A stretch of DNA of 64,000 nucleotides. Origin: Dolosigranulum pigrum ATCC 51524. GTDB taxonomy: Bacteria; Bacillota; Bacilli; Lactobacillales; Carnobacteriaceae_A. The translations under genes and the position numbers were made by a program. Location of the stretch: positions 62,001 to 126,000 of the forward strand of contig NZ_JH601103.1 of the NCBI RefSeq assembly GCF_000245815.1, written 5' to 3'. The notes below the pieces were generated by a model. The model was not told the DNA's origin. It worked only from the letters and a program-made list of their open reading frames with translations, and searched no databases. Of the stretch, positions 16,688 through 25,062 are shown piece by piece. Position 1 is the stretch's first letter. The number at the start of each line of letters is the position of its first letter.

Positions 16688-17509
16688 TTATGCGTCAAAA
16701 AAGTCGCCTAGCTTCACCTGAATCGTATTTTGTTGTTCATCGACGTCGCTGATTTGGATTAATGAGCGATAGTTAGCTGACACGCTCGATTTTCCGACAA
16801 TATTTTCGACAACAACGGTAGTGCCGATCAAGGTAGCATTGAACTCATCTAACAAGGCTCGCATCCCCTCAATCGTACCGCCACTCCGAACAAAATCATC
16901 GACCACGACTACTTTTGACCCTTCTGCTAAACTTCGCTTCGCTAATTCCATCTTCTCTACCCTAGTATGATCAGATCCGGAAACATAATTGACACTAACC
17001 GTACTTCCTTCTGTCACTTTTGGATCACGGGTAACAATCGTGAATGGCACATTTAAGAATCGGGCGACACTTTGGGCAATTGGAATACCACTCGTTGCTA
17101 CAGTCATCACCGTATCCACATCTTCATCCATGTACCGGCTCGCAATCACTCGTCCAATATGATTGAGCCACTTCGGTTGTCCTAAGACGTCGGATAGATA
17201 GACAAATCCCCCTGGTAATAGGCGCTCTGACCCGTCTAATTCTTCTACTAATTCTGCAATTAGTCGATGCTGTTGTTCGCTGTCAACCGTGGGAATATAG
17301 CGCACGCCACCCGTTGCTCCGACGAAGGTTTCTAAATCGCCAATCCCTAAGCGGACAAATCGTTCCTTAATAATATTCAAATCTTCACTGATACTGGACT
17401 TTGCCGCCTGGTATAACTCAGCAAAATAAGTCAGCGAAATAATATCAAACGGATGCTCCAATAAATAATGAGTCATATCTACTAATCGTTCGCTTCGTTT
17501 TGCTTTCAC
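16688..17509 (-). CDS. purR: Purine operon repressor PurR (Bacillus type)
   Basis: The protein has 273 residues. An N-terminal winged-helix domain (about 1-72; 'ERLVDMTHYLLEHPFDIISL', 'AKSSISEDLNII') is joined to a phosphoribosyltransferase-fold effector domain. The PRPP-binding motif is visible as 'VVVVDDFVRSGGTIEGM'. In this family PRPP lowers DNA binding, so the repressor acts when purines are plentiful. Gene order purR-glmU-prs is conserved in Firmicutes. A promoter with a consensus TATAAT (17553-17558, minus strand) and an overlapping weak PurBox lies upstream, suggesting autoregulation. Confidence 0.95.
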   Translation of the reverse strand: MKAKRSERLVDMTHYLLEHPFDIISLTYFAELYQAAKSSISEDLNIIKERFVRLGIGDLETFVGATGGVRYIPTVDSEQQHRLIAELVEELDGSERLLPGGFVYLSDVLGQPKWLNHIGRVIASRYMDEDVDTVMTVATSGIPIAQSVARFLNVPFTIVTRDPKVTEGSTVSVNYVSGSDHTRVEKMELAKRSLAEGSKVVVVDDFVRSGGTIEGMRALLDEFNATLIGTTVVVENIVGKSSVSANYRSLIQISDVDEQQNTIQVKLGDFFDA

Positions 17510-17534
17510 GTATATTCTTCCTCTTCTTTTTTAT

Positions 17535-17558
17535 AATATTCGCTTCTTCTCCATTATA
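17535..17558 (-). promoter_or_regulatory. purR -10 hexamer with weak PurBox-like site
   Basis: TATAAT lies on the minus strand at 17553-17558. A 13-base window at 17535-17547, with core CGAAT, matches the PurBox at 10 of 13 positions at the likely transcription start. Confidence 0.35.
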
Positions 17559-17621
17559 CACTAAATCCGGTGGCAAGTTGACTGTTTTTATCATTTCGTA
17601 TGCTCATGAATGGCAGATTTC

Positions 17622-20600
17622 CTACTCAAGTTCTACTAATAAATCACTGACTTCAATCGGATCACCCGCGGAAACATAGACATGCTTGACTGTGCCTGAT
17701 GTATTGGCTCGAATTGTGGTTTCCATCTTCATCGCTTCGGTAATTACAACAGGTTGACCTTTCTCAACCGTGTCACCTGCCTGCACCAAGACTTCTAGAA
17801 TACTTCCTGGCATCGTTGCTCCTAAGTGATGTTTATTGGATGGCTCAGCTTTTTTGTTTACAGCTTGCGTACTGGTAATCGAATGATCCTTCACTTGAAT
17901 TTCCCGCGCTTGTCCATTCAGGTTGAAGTATAAGGTCACCATCCCATTCGGATCCGGCTCACTGATTGAATTCAAGGAAATAATTAAGGTTTTCCCTTTT
18001 TCAATCTTCACTTCGATCTGCTCACCACGTCGCATACCGTAGAAGAACGTTAAGGAATCCATCTTCGTTACATCAGCGAAGCGTTCATATAAGTCCTCAT
18101 AATCTAAGAATACTTGCGGATACATGATATAGCTCAACACTTCTTCTTCGGTTACTTGACGGTTCAACTTCTCTGCTAATTCAGCCTCAACTTTGCTAAA
18201 ATCAACTGGCTCCAACAAATCACCCGGTCGTTCAGTAATGGCTTCTGTCTCGCCTAAGATAAGCTGTTGTAATTCTTCTGGGAAGCCGCCAGCAGGTTGC
18301 CCTAACTTGCCACTGAAGAAGTCAATGACCGATTGTGGATAAGTTAAGCTACGACCTTTTTTGTACACATCCGCTTCGGTTAGATTATTCTGAACCATGA
18401 ATAGTGCCATATCGCCGACCACCTTGGATGATGGCGTCACTTTCACGATATCACCAAACATTTGGTTAACTGTCGCGTACATATCCTTGATTTCGTCCCA
18501 CTTATCTTCCAGACCGACGCTTTTGGCTTGTTGCTTCAAGTTCGTATACTGGCCACCTGGCATCTGATGCTTGTACACCTCGGTTGCTGTACTTGAAATC
18601 CCTTCTTCAAAAATACGGTAAAACCCTCTAATATCTTGCCAGTAACGGTTAATCTGCTCCACATTCTCGATATCTAAGTCTGGCTCCCGCTCAGAATTTT
18701 CCAAGGCGTAGTATAGACTACCCATTGAGGGTTGACTAGTCATTCCACTGAATGCATTAAGTGCTACATCAACGATATCAACGCCAGCTCTTGTTGCTGC
18801 TCCATACGTGTAAATCCCATTTCCACTCGTGTCGTGCATATGCAAGTGAATCGGCAAATCAACTGCTTCTTTCAACATACTGATCAGTCGATAAGCTGCA
18901 TCTGGTTTCAAGAGTCCACTCATATCCTTAATCGCAATCATATGCGCACCGAGTTTTTCCAGTTCTTGAGCTAATTCCTTATAATAACTTAACGTATATT
19001 TAGTCTCACTGGCACTGTTCAAGTCTCCGGTATAACAAATCGCTGCTTCGGCAATTTTTTGATTATCACGGACGAATTGAATACTTTTTTCCATCTGTGG
19101 GATCCAGTTCAGGCTATCAAAAATGCGGAAAACATCAATACCATTCTTGGCTGCTAAGCGGATAAATTCTTGTAAGACATTATCTGGATAAGCTGCATAA
19201 CCGACACCATTCGAACCTCGGAATAACATTTGAAGCAAGGCATTCGGCATCAATTCACGTAATTTGCGCAGACGCTCCCATGGGTCTTCAGTTAAGAAGC
19301 GATAGGCCACATCGAAGGTCGCTCCACCCCACATCTCATGGGAGAAAACATTTGGGAGCGCTTGGTTCGTCTGCCGGGCAATATTGAACATATCATATGA
19401 ACGCATCCGTGTAGCGATCAAACTTTGGTGCGCATCACGGAAGGTCGTATCCGTCAGCATTAATTTTTTCTCTGCACTTACACGACGAGCCACCGCTTCA
19501 GGTCCTTCTGTTTCCAATACGTATTTCAATGAATCTGGATGCGGTAAGTTTTCGCCCGGTTTCAACAGGCTCAATTCTTCAGGCATTCGCGGTGCTGACA
19601 GACGCGGCTTATCAATATTGCCGACACCAGGGAACCCATTGACCGTCACATCAGAAATATATTTTAAAGTCTTATTCCCACGGTTACGATTCTTCGGAAA
19701 GACAAATAATTCTGGTGTATTGTCAATAAATTTTGTCGTCACATCACCACTGATAAACGTTGGATGGTGAATAACATTTTTTAAGAACGCAATATTGGTC
19801 TTCACTCCACGAATACGGAACTCCTTCAAGACCCGCGCCATCTTCTGACAAGCAAGATCAAAGGTTCGCCCATGAACGCAAGCTTTCACTAACAGCGAAT
19901 CAAAGTAAGGTGTCACAACCGTCCCAACAAAGCCATTCCCCGCATCAAGACGCACGCCAAAGCCACCCGGTGAACGATACGTATTGATCTTACCCGTATC
20001 AGGCAAGAAATCATTCTCTGGATCTTCTGTTGTCACACGACATTGAATGGCATAGCCATTCAAATTGACGTCCTCTTGCTCGGGTAATCCCATCTCTTCA
20101 TTCAAGGACAAACCTTGCGCAATTTGGATTTGGGACTGAACAATATCAATATCTGTGATCATCTCTGTAATGGTATGCTCAACTTGAACACGTGGGTTCA
20201 CTTCAATGAAGAAGAACTCCGATCCTTCAACTAAGAATTCAACTGTTCCCGCATTTAAGTAATTCACATGCTGCATCACTTGAACAGCTGCTTGACAGAT
20301 TTGCTCCCGCAAGTCATCCGGTAAATTGACACTCGGCGCGAGTTCGACAACTTTTTGGTGACGACGCTGAATCGAGCAATCTCGTTCGTATAAATGTAAG
20401 ATATTCCCGTGTGCATCACCTAAAATTTGCACTTCAATATGTTTCGGGTTTTCTATAAAGCGCTCAACATAAACATCTGCCCGACCAAAAGCAGCCTTCG
20501 CTTCAGACTGAGCACGAGAGAAGCCTTCCTTCACTTCTTCTGGTGTACGCGCCACCCGCATCCCGCGACCACCACCACCAAGCGCTGCTTTCATAATAAC

Positions 20601-21062
20601 CGGATAACCCGCCTCTTCTGCAAACGCTAATACATCTTCTACTTGATCCAAAGCCCCATCTGTTCCTGGAATTGTTGGAATTCCTGCTGCCAGAGCAACC
20701 GCTTTTGCTTTTAACTTATCCCCAAACATATCCAAATGTTCCGACTTAGGCCCAATGAAAGTAATGCCTTCTTCTTCACAACGACGAGCAAACTCCAGAT
20801 TTTCGGACAAAAATCCATATCCCGGGTGAATTCCATCTACCCCAATATCTTTCGCTAAGGCAATAATGCCTTCAATATCTAAGTATGCATCAATCGGCTT
20901 CTTCCCTTCACCGATTAGATACGCCTCATCTGCCTTGAATCGGTGCACGGACTGCTCATCTTCAGCCGCATAAATACCAACCGTTTGGATATCGAGTTCG
21001 GTTAATGCTCTAAAAATTCGAATCGCGATTTCGCCACGGTTTGCAACTAATACTTTCTTCAT
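17622..21062 (-). CDS. pyc: Pyruvate carboxylase
   Basis: The protein has 1146 residues from the third of three ATGs, which is spaced seven bases from GGAG; total length matches Firmicute Pyc. Domains in order are biotin carboxylase (about 1-455; 'KAALGGGGRGMRVA', 'VEVNPRVQVEHTITE'-type residues), carboxyltransferase (about 530-800; 'DTTFRDAHQSLIATR'), the allosteric/PYC-OADA region, and the C-terminal biotinyl domain with the target Lys1112 in EAMKM. It makes oxaloacetate from pyruvate, bicarbonate and ATP. This would feed aspartate and, with the fumarate reductase in this window, a reductive route to succinate. It stands alone. Confidence 0.97.
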   Translation of the reverse strand: MKKVLVANRGEIAIRIFRALTELDIQTVGIYAAEDEQSVHRFKADEAYLIGEGKKPIDAYLDIEGIIALAKDIGVDGIHPGYGFLSENLEFARRCEEEGITFIGPKSEHLDMFGDKLKAKAVALAAGIPTIPGTDGALDQVEDVLAFAEEAGYPVIMKAALGGGGRGMRVARTPEEVKEGFSRAQSEAKAAFGRADVYVERFIENPKHIEVQILGDAHGNILHLYERDCSIQRRHQKVVELAPSVNLPDDLREQICQAAVQVMQHVNYLNAGTVEFLVEGSEFFFIEVNPRVQVEHTITEMITDIDIVQSQIQIAQGLSLNEEMGLPEQEDVNLNGYAIQCRVTTEDPENDFLPDTGKINTYRSPGGFGVRLDAGNGFVGTVVTPYFDSLLVKACVHGRTFDLACQKMARVLKEFRIRGVKTNIAFLKNVIHHPTFISGDVTTKFIDNTPELFVFPKNRNRGNKTLKYISDVTVNGFPGVGNIDKPRLSAPRMPEELSLLKPGENLPHPDSLKYVLETEGPEAVARRVSAEKKLMLTDTTFRDAHQSLIATRMRSYDMFNIARQTNQALPNVFSHEMWGGATFDVAYRFLTEDPWERLRKLRELMPNALLQMLFRGSNGVGYAAYPDNVLQEFIRLAAKNGIDVFRIFDSLNWIPQMEKSIQFVRDNQKIAEAAICYTGDLNSASETKYTLSYYKELAQELEKLGAHMIAIKDMSGLLKPDAAYRLISMLKEAVDLPIHLHMHDTSGNGIYTYGAATRAGVDIVDVALNAFSGMTSQPSMGSLYYALENSEREPDLDIENVEQINRYWQDIRGFYRIFEEGISSTATEVYKHQMPGGQYTNLKQQAKSVGLEDKWDEIKDMYATVNQMFGDIVKVTPSSKVVGDMALFMVQNNLTEADVYKKGRSLTYPQSVIDFFSGKLGQPAGGFPEELQQLILGETEAITERPGDLLEPVDFSKVEAELAEKLNRQVTEEEVLSYIMYPQVFLDYEDLYERFADVTKMDSLTFFYGMRRGEQIEVKIEKGKTLIISLNSISEPDPNGMVTLYFNLNGQAREIQVKDHSITSTQAVNKKAEPSNKHHLGATMPGSILEVLVQAGDTVEKGQPVVITEAMKMETTIRANTSGTVKHVYVSAGDPIEVSDLLVELE

Positions 21063-21230
21063 CATCATACTCCATTCTACAATACCGTTTGATTTCATTA
21101 TTTATCGATCATTTACAAACGTACATCACTTCAATTATAACAGATATGAGCTAAAAATATAGGTCCGACTTATCTTTCTCCTCAAAAAATCTGCCCTCTA
21201 GAAAAAAATCTATTTTTCTGCTTTTGGGTA

Positions 21231-21259
21231 TTGCTTTCTGCTTCTGGGCACTGTATACT
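21231..21259 (+). promoter_or_regulatory. Promoter of the riboswitch-controlled ATPase gene
   Basis: TTGCTT (21231-21236), a 17-base spacer and TATACT (21254-21259) lie about 20 bases before the first stem of the riboswitch. Confidence 0.7.
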
Positions 21260-21280
21260 AGATTAACAAACTAAATATGA

Positions 21281-21383
21281 GTACGGGAGTAACTGACAGA
21301 TAAACAATTCAAGCTTATCTGTGCCAACACCACCAACCGTAGCACTTGATGCTGCTGGTGTTGGATTAAATAGTGAGACGTAT
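21281..21383 (+). ncRNA. yybP-ykoY family (Mn2+) riboswitch aptamer
   Basis: The leader has the family hallmarks: a 5' GGGAGTA loop sequence right after the first stem and a 3' GAGAC before the closing strand. The outer stem is GTACG (21281-21285) with CGTAT (21379-21383). Two internal arms are visible: GACAGATAA with TTATCTGT, and CCAACACCA with TGGTGTTGG. The family binds Mn2+ at the junction of the two loops. The closing strand is shared with the terminator downstream, so metal binding should prevent termination and switch expression on. It sits upstream of a cation-exporting P-type ATPase, the usual target. Confidence 0.85.
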
Positions 21384-21424
21384 GTGGGATGTAGTAAGTT
21401 ATATTTCCACATGCGTCTTTTTTT
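21377..21424 (+). terminator. Riboswitch expression-platform terminator
   Basis: GACGTATGTGG (21377-21387) pairs with CCACATGCGTC (21407-21417) and is followed by seven T. Its left arm contains the 3' strand of the riboswitch outer stem, so the two structures exclude one another. Confidence 0.85.
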
Positions 21425-21454
21425 GAAAAACGTACTCAAAAAAGGAGAGAAATT

Positions 21455-24079
21455 ATGTCAACACCTGTCTATCAACAATCAATCGATGAGCTCAAAGGAC
21501 AGCTGAACGCCTCAGAACACGGCCTAAGTGCCAAGGAAGCGGCCCAGCGCTTAGAACAATACGGACTTAATGAAATTAGTCAAGGAGAGAGAAAACCGCT
21601 CTGGCAACTCTTCCTGTCTAACTTCAAAGATCCAATGGTGATTGTTCTTCTCATCGTTGCCGTGGTCCAGATCGCACTCGGTGATATTATTGAGTCGAGC
21701 GTTATCTTAGGGATTGTTATTATTAGCGCTATCGTTACCGTTATTCAAGAACGAAAAGCGGAAGATTCACTGGAATCACTGAAAAACCTCTCAGCCCCAA
21801 CCGCCACAGTCTTGCGTAACGGAACTTATCAAAAAATCGAAGCCAAAGATGTTGTCCCTGGCGATATTATTTCGCTTGAAGTTGGAGATTACATTCCCGC
21901 TGATGGTCGCTTGCTCGAAGCGCAAACCTTACAAGTAGAAGAAGGTGCCCTCACCGGAGAATCCATCTCTGCTTCAAAAGAAGTCACCCAATTCGATGAA
22001 GAGATGCCGCTTGGTGATCGATCGAATATGGTCTTCTCTAGCACATTAGTTACTAATGGCCGCGGCGAATTTCTAGTCACTAGTACTGGGCTAGAGACTG
22101 AAATGGGTAAAGTCGCTCAGCTGATTCAATCAGCGAAAGCGAAAGAAACCCCACTGCAGCGCAAATTAGCTGATTTCAGTGTCAAATTAGGCTGGGGAAT
22201 CTTAGCCTTATCTGTGCTTATTTTTGCCCTGTCTGCCTTCCGTGCATTTAGCGGTGGCGTCACTGATGTTACGGGTGAACTCATTAATTCCTTTATGTTT
22301 GCTGTAGCTGTGGCTGTAGCAGCTATTCCCGAAGCCCTTCAATCCATTGTTACGATCGTCTTATCTACGGGTACGAACAAAATGGCTGATCGTCATGCCA
22401 TTATTCGTCAGTTACCCGCTGTCGAAACGCTAGGCTCCGCTTCTATTATTTGTACAGATAAGACCGGAACTTTAACCCAAAATAAAATGACGGTTGTGAA
22501 TTCCTACTTAGCAGGAGAAGACAATCCATTTCATGGTGAGCCAGAAGACTGGTCCGATACAGCAACCCTCTTAATGAATATAGCCGTTCTAGCGAATGAT
22601 TCCTATATTACTGAAGACGGCGAAACAGCCGGTGATCCCACTGAAGCGGCACTTATATTGCACAGTAATGACTCTGGCCAGCCGTATGATGAAATCCAGC
22701 GCCACTACCCGCGTATTGCCGAGCTACCTTTTGACTCGGACCGAAAATTAATGTCTACTTTACACAATATTGACGGCCGACAATTCATGCTGACAAAGGG
22801 AGGTCCTGATGTCATCTTCCGCCGCAGTGCCAAAGTCTTGATTAACGGTGAAGTGAAGCCACTAACCCCAGAAGCATTAGCGTCCTTCCAAGCACAGAAT
22901 GAAACATATTCTGAAGAAGCCAAACGCGTATTAGCCTTCGCTTACAAACCGGTTGATCATTCGACACTTGAATTAGATGATGAGCACGACTTAATCTTAG
23001 TCGGACTCATGGCTATGATTGATCCTCCGCGTGAAGAAGTCGCTCAAGCAGTGGCCCAAGCTAAAGGAGCCGGTATCCGGACAATTATGATTACCGGTGA
23101 CCATAAAACAACTGCTCGCGCGATTGCTGAGAATTTAGCTATCTTCTCAGAGGGGGACTTAGCACTAACCGGACGAGAATTAGATGCCTTAAGCGATGCT
23201 GAATTGATGGAAAAATTAGAACGTATCTCTGTTTATGCGCGTGTCTCGCCTGAAAATAAAATTCGTATCGTCAACGCTTGGCAAGAGAAAAATAAAGTCA
23301 CTGCAATGACTGGAGATGGTGTGAATGATGCGCCAGCCTTGAAGAAAGCAGATATCGGTATTGCTATGGGATCAGGAACAGATGTTGCCAAAGATGCATC
23401 CGCCATGATCTTAACGGATGATAACTTTGTCTCGATTGTAGGAGCAGTTGAAGTGGGCCGTAATGTCTACAACAATATTAAGAAATCAATTTCTTACTTA
23501 TTCTCTGGTAACTTAGGTGCAGTGGGAGCTATTATATTTGCCCTTATCTTCAACTTAGCTAATCCGTTCACCGCCTTACAACTTCTATTTATTAACTTAG
23601 CGAACGATGCCTTGCCTGCTATTGCCTTAGGACTTGAACCATCTGAAGATCATGTCATGACTGAAGCACCACGCGATCCGGATGAAGGAATCTTCGCTGG
23701 AGGAACCTTGCAGAATGTTATCTTCCGTGGGGTTACCATTGCTATCTTTGTCATTATCGCACAATTGATCGGTAGCCGAACTTCGGTTGAATTAGGCGTT
23801 GCTATGGCTTTCTCAACACTTATCTTGTCGCGAACATTCCAAGTTTTCCCAGCCCGTTCAACGAAAAAGACCGCTTGGGAATTAGGACTCTTCTCGAACA
23901 AGTGGGCTATTTTAGCCTTTGTCGTCTGTATTGGACTCTATTCAATCACACTACTACCGTTCACACGTGAAATTTTCAGTATTCCAGCGAGCTTTGGTGC
24001 AACCGAACTATTCATCTCACTTGGTCTAGCTCTCAGCACAACAGCAATCACCGAACTAAAAAAACTATTTAGCCGATAA
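21455..24079 (+). CDS. Cation-exporting P-type ATPase (P2A type; probable Mn2+/Ca2+ exporter)
   Basis: This is an 874-residue membrane pump. AAAGGAGAGA lies five bases before the ATG. The order is an N-terminal cation-ATPase domain, the TGES actuator motif, M4 with PEALQSIVTI, phosphorylated Asp335 in CTDKTGTLT, the nucleotide-binding domain, the hinge TGDGVNDAPALKKAD, and six C-terminal helices. The PEAL form of M4 replaces the PEGL of classical calcium pumps and is typical of the lactococcal YoaB and pneumococcal MgtA group that protects against excess manganese. Control by a Mn2+ riboswitch supports Mn2+ as the main substrate; Ca2+ is the alternative. Confidence 0.93.
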   Translation: MSTPVYQQSIDELKGQLNASEHGLSAKEAAQRLEQYGLNEISQGERKPLWQLFLSNFKDPMVIVLLIVAVVQIALGDIIESSVILGIVIISAIVTVIQERKAEDSLESLKNLSAPTATVLRNGTYQKIEAKDVVPGDIISLEVGDYIPADGRLLEAQTLQVEEGALTGESISASKEVTQFDEEMPLGDRSNMVFSSTLVTNGRGEFLVTSTGLETEMGKVAQLIQSAKAKETPLQRKLADFSVKLGWGILALSVLIFALSAFRAFSGGVTDVTGELINSFMFAVAVAVAAIPEALQSIVTIVLSTGTNKMADRHAIIRQLPAVETLGSASIICTDKTGTLTQNKMTVVNSYLAGEDNPFHGEPEDWSDTATLLMNIAVLANDSYITEDGETAGDPTEAALILHSNDSGQPYDEIQRHYPRIAELPFDSDRKLMSTLHNIDGRQFMLTKGGPDVIFRRSAKVLINGEVKPLTPEALASFQAQNETYSEEAKRVLAFAYKPVDHSTLELDDEHDLILVGLMAMIDPPREEVAQAVAQAKGAGIRTIMITGDHKTTARAIAENLAIFSEGDLALTGRELDALSDAELMEKLERISVYARVSPENKIRIVNAWQEKNKVTAMTGDGVNDAPALKKADIGIAMGSGTDVAKDASAMILTDDNFVSIVGAVEVGRNVYNNIKKSISYLFSGNLGAVGAIIFALIFNLANPFTALQLLFINLANDALPAIALGLEPSEDHVMTEAPRDPDEGIFAGGTLQNVIFRGVTIAIFVIIAQLIGSRTSVELGVAMAFSTLILSRTFQVFPARSTKKTAWELGLFSNKWAILAFVVCIGLYSITLLPFTREIFSIPASFGATELFISLGLALSTTAITELKKLFSR

Positions 24080-24126
24080 TCTGACAAATTAATTGATTAT
24101 AAAAAATATGCCTATTGATGCTATTA

Positions 24127-24155
24127 TTCACAATTTTGCTCCAATATGGTATAAT
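24127..24155 (+). promoter_or_regulatory. Promoter of the His-rich protein gene
   Basis: TTCACA (24127-24132), a 17-base spacer and TATAAT (24150-24155), with an extended -10 TG element at 24147-24148. It lies about 30 bases before the start, so this gene has its own transcript besides any read-through from the ATPase. Confidence 0.7.
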
Positions 24156-24186
24156 GAGGATAAGAATTTAAGAAGGAGTGATTCAT

Positions 24187-24525
24187 ATGAGTACTGATTG
24201 CAACAAACACTCACACCATGACCATGAACATTCTCCAGAATGTGGACACACACGGATTAAACACGATGATCACACCGATTATGTTCACGATGGCCACTTA
24301 CACCATAAACACGGGGAACACTGGGATGAATGTAAAATTCCTGTCAGTGACAAAAACCCTGATGAATGTCATCCAGTTGATACTGACTGTGACCATTCTG
24401 AAGACTGTGAGCATGAACAAGTGCCACACGGTGATCACACCGATTACCTTGTTGACGGTCGCTTGCACCACAAACATGGTGACCACATCGATGACCACGG
24501 ACCGGTTGACGTCATTGAAGACTAA
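24187..24525 (+). CDS. Small His/Asp-rich putative metal-binding protein with two repeats
   Basis: The protein has 112 residues from the ATG at 24187, six bases after AAGGAGTG. It is very rich in His, Asp, Glu and Cys and has no signal peptide or membrane segment. Two related modules stand in tandem: HDDHTDYVHDGHLHHKHGEH and HGDHTDYLVDGRLHHKHGDH. They are joined by a Cys-containing linker with three DEC/DC motifs. Proteins with HxDYxxxGxLHHxHGxH repeats are seen near zinc, cadmium and other metal exporters and are presumed to bind or buffer metal. It lies 107 bases behind the Mn-riboswitch ATPase, so buffering Mn2+ or Zn2+ is a reasonable inference. Confidence 0.8.
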   Translation: MSTDCNKHSHHDHEHSPECGHTRIKHDDHTDYVHDGHLHHKHGEHWDECKIPVSDKNPDECHPVDTDCDHSEDCEHEQVPHGDHTDYLVDGRLHHKHGDHIDDHGPVDVIED

Positions 24526-24547
24526 TCTACAACTAGGTTAATCACTT

Positions 24548-24598
24548 GCACCAACTTCCTACTCTACTTTCTGGTGGATAAGAAGTTGGTGCTTTTTT
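24548..24598 (+). terminator. Terminator of the His-rich protein gene
   Basis: GCACCAACTTC (24548-24558) pairs with GAAGTTGGTGC (24582-24592) and is followed by six T. Confidence 0.88.
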
Positions 24599-24643
24599 AT
24601 GCTGGTGAATGCTCACTAGCCATCTGAATCGCGACCCTATCAC

Positions 24644-24689
24644 TTGCAATACGTCAATCTACCTGATACAATTGCACCAACACTATAAT
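24644..24689 (+). promoter_or_regulatory. Promoter region of the 70-residue membrane protein gene
   Basis: TTGCAA (24644-24649), a 17-base spacer and TACAAT (24667-24672). A second, perfect TATAAT stands at 24684-24689 with no clear -35. Confidence 0.45.
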
Positions 24690-24765
24690 GGAAGAATTAA
24701 TCTATCATAGACCAAAATAGATCAAGTGCTAAAACCAAGTGTTAGGACAAGGAGTGATCTACAAA

Positions 24766-24978
24766 ATGTTTTGGCTAAACCTTATTCTAAGAAACTTAAC
24801 CGCTTTCTTCATTGTAGAAGGGATGACTTCTTTATCCGGACACAAACATAGGTGGTGGATCACACTTTCGATAACAACATCACATTACGTCACGAAATGG
24901 TATTTCGATAAACGCAGAGAAGAAAAACACTATGATGAAACATGGGAAGAATGGAAAAAAAGAAATGGTCAAGTCTAA
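24766..24978 (+). CDS. Small membrane protein of unknown function
   Basis: The 70-residue product from the ATG at 24766 has an AAGGAG about 11 bases upstream, slightly far; a GTG at 24754 is another possible start. Residues about 3-20 and 30-47 are hydrophobic ('FWLNLILRNLTAFFIVEG', 'WWITLSITTSHYVTKWYF'). The C-terminal 22 residues are strongly charged and Trp-rich ('EWKKRNGQV' at the end). I do not recognise the family. Its own promoter and a strong terminator behind it support a real gene. Confidence 0.55.
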   Translation: MFWLNLILRNLTAFFIVEGMTSLSGHKHRWWITLSITTSHYVTKWYFDKRREEKHYDETWEEWKKRNGQV

Positions 24979-25000
24979 CGTTACCCTAGAATGAAAAATC

Positions 25001-25052
25001 AGCACAGTAAAAAAAGTAGCCTCCTTTTCAGGGGCTACTTTTTTACTGTGCT
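25001..25052. terminator. Strong bidirectional terminator
   Basis: A stem of about 20 bases, AGCACAGTAAAAAAAGTAGC with its complement at 25033-25052, serves the small membrane protein gene on the plus strand and the substrate-binding protein gene on the minus strand. Confidence 0.88.
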
Positions 25053-25062
25053 TTTTATCTAC

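Noticed and set aside
24218..24541. 107-codon frame overlapping the His-rich gene
   Set aside because: It is a +1 shadow of the His codons; the His-rich frame has the ribosome site, promoter and repeat logic.
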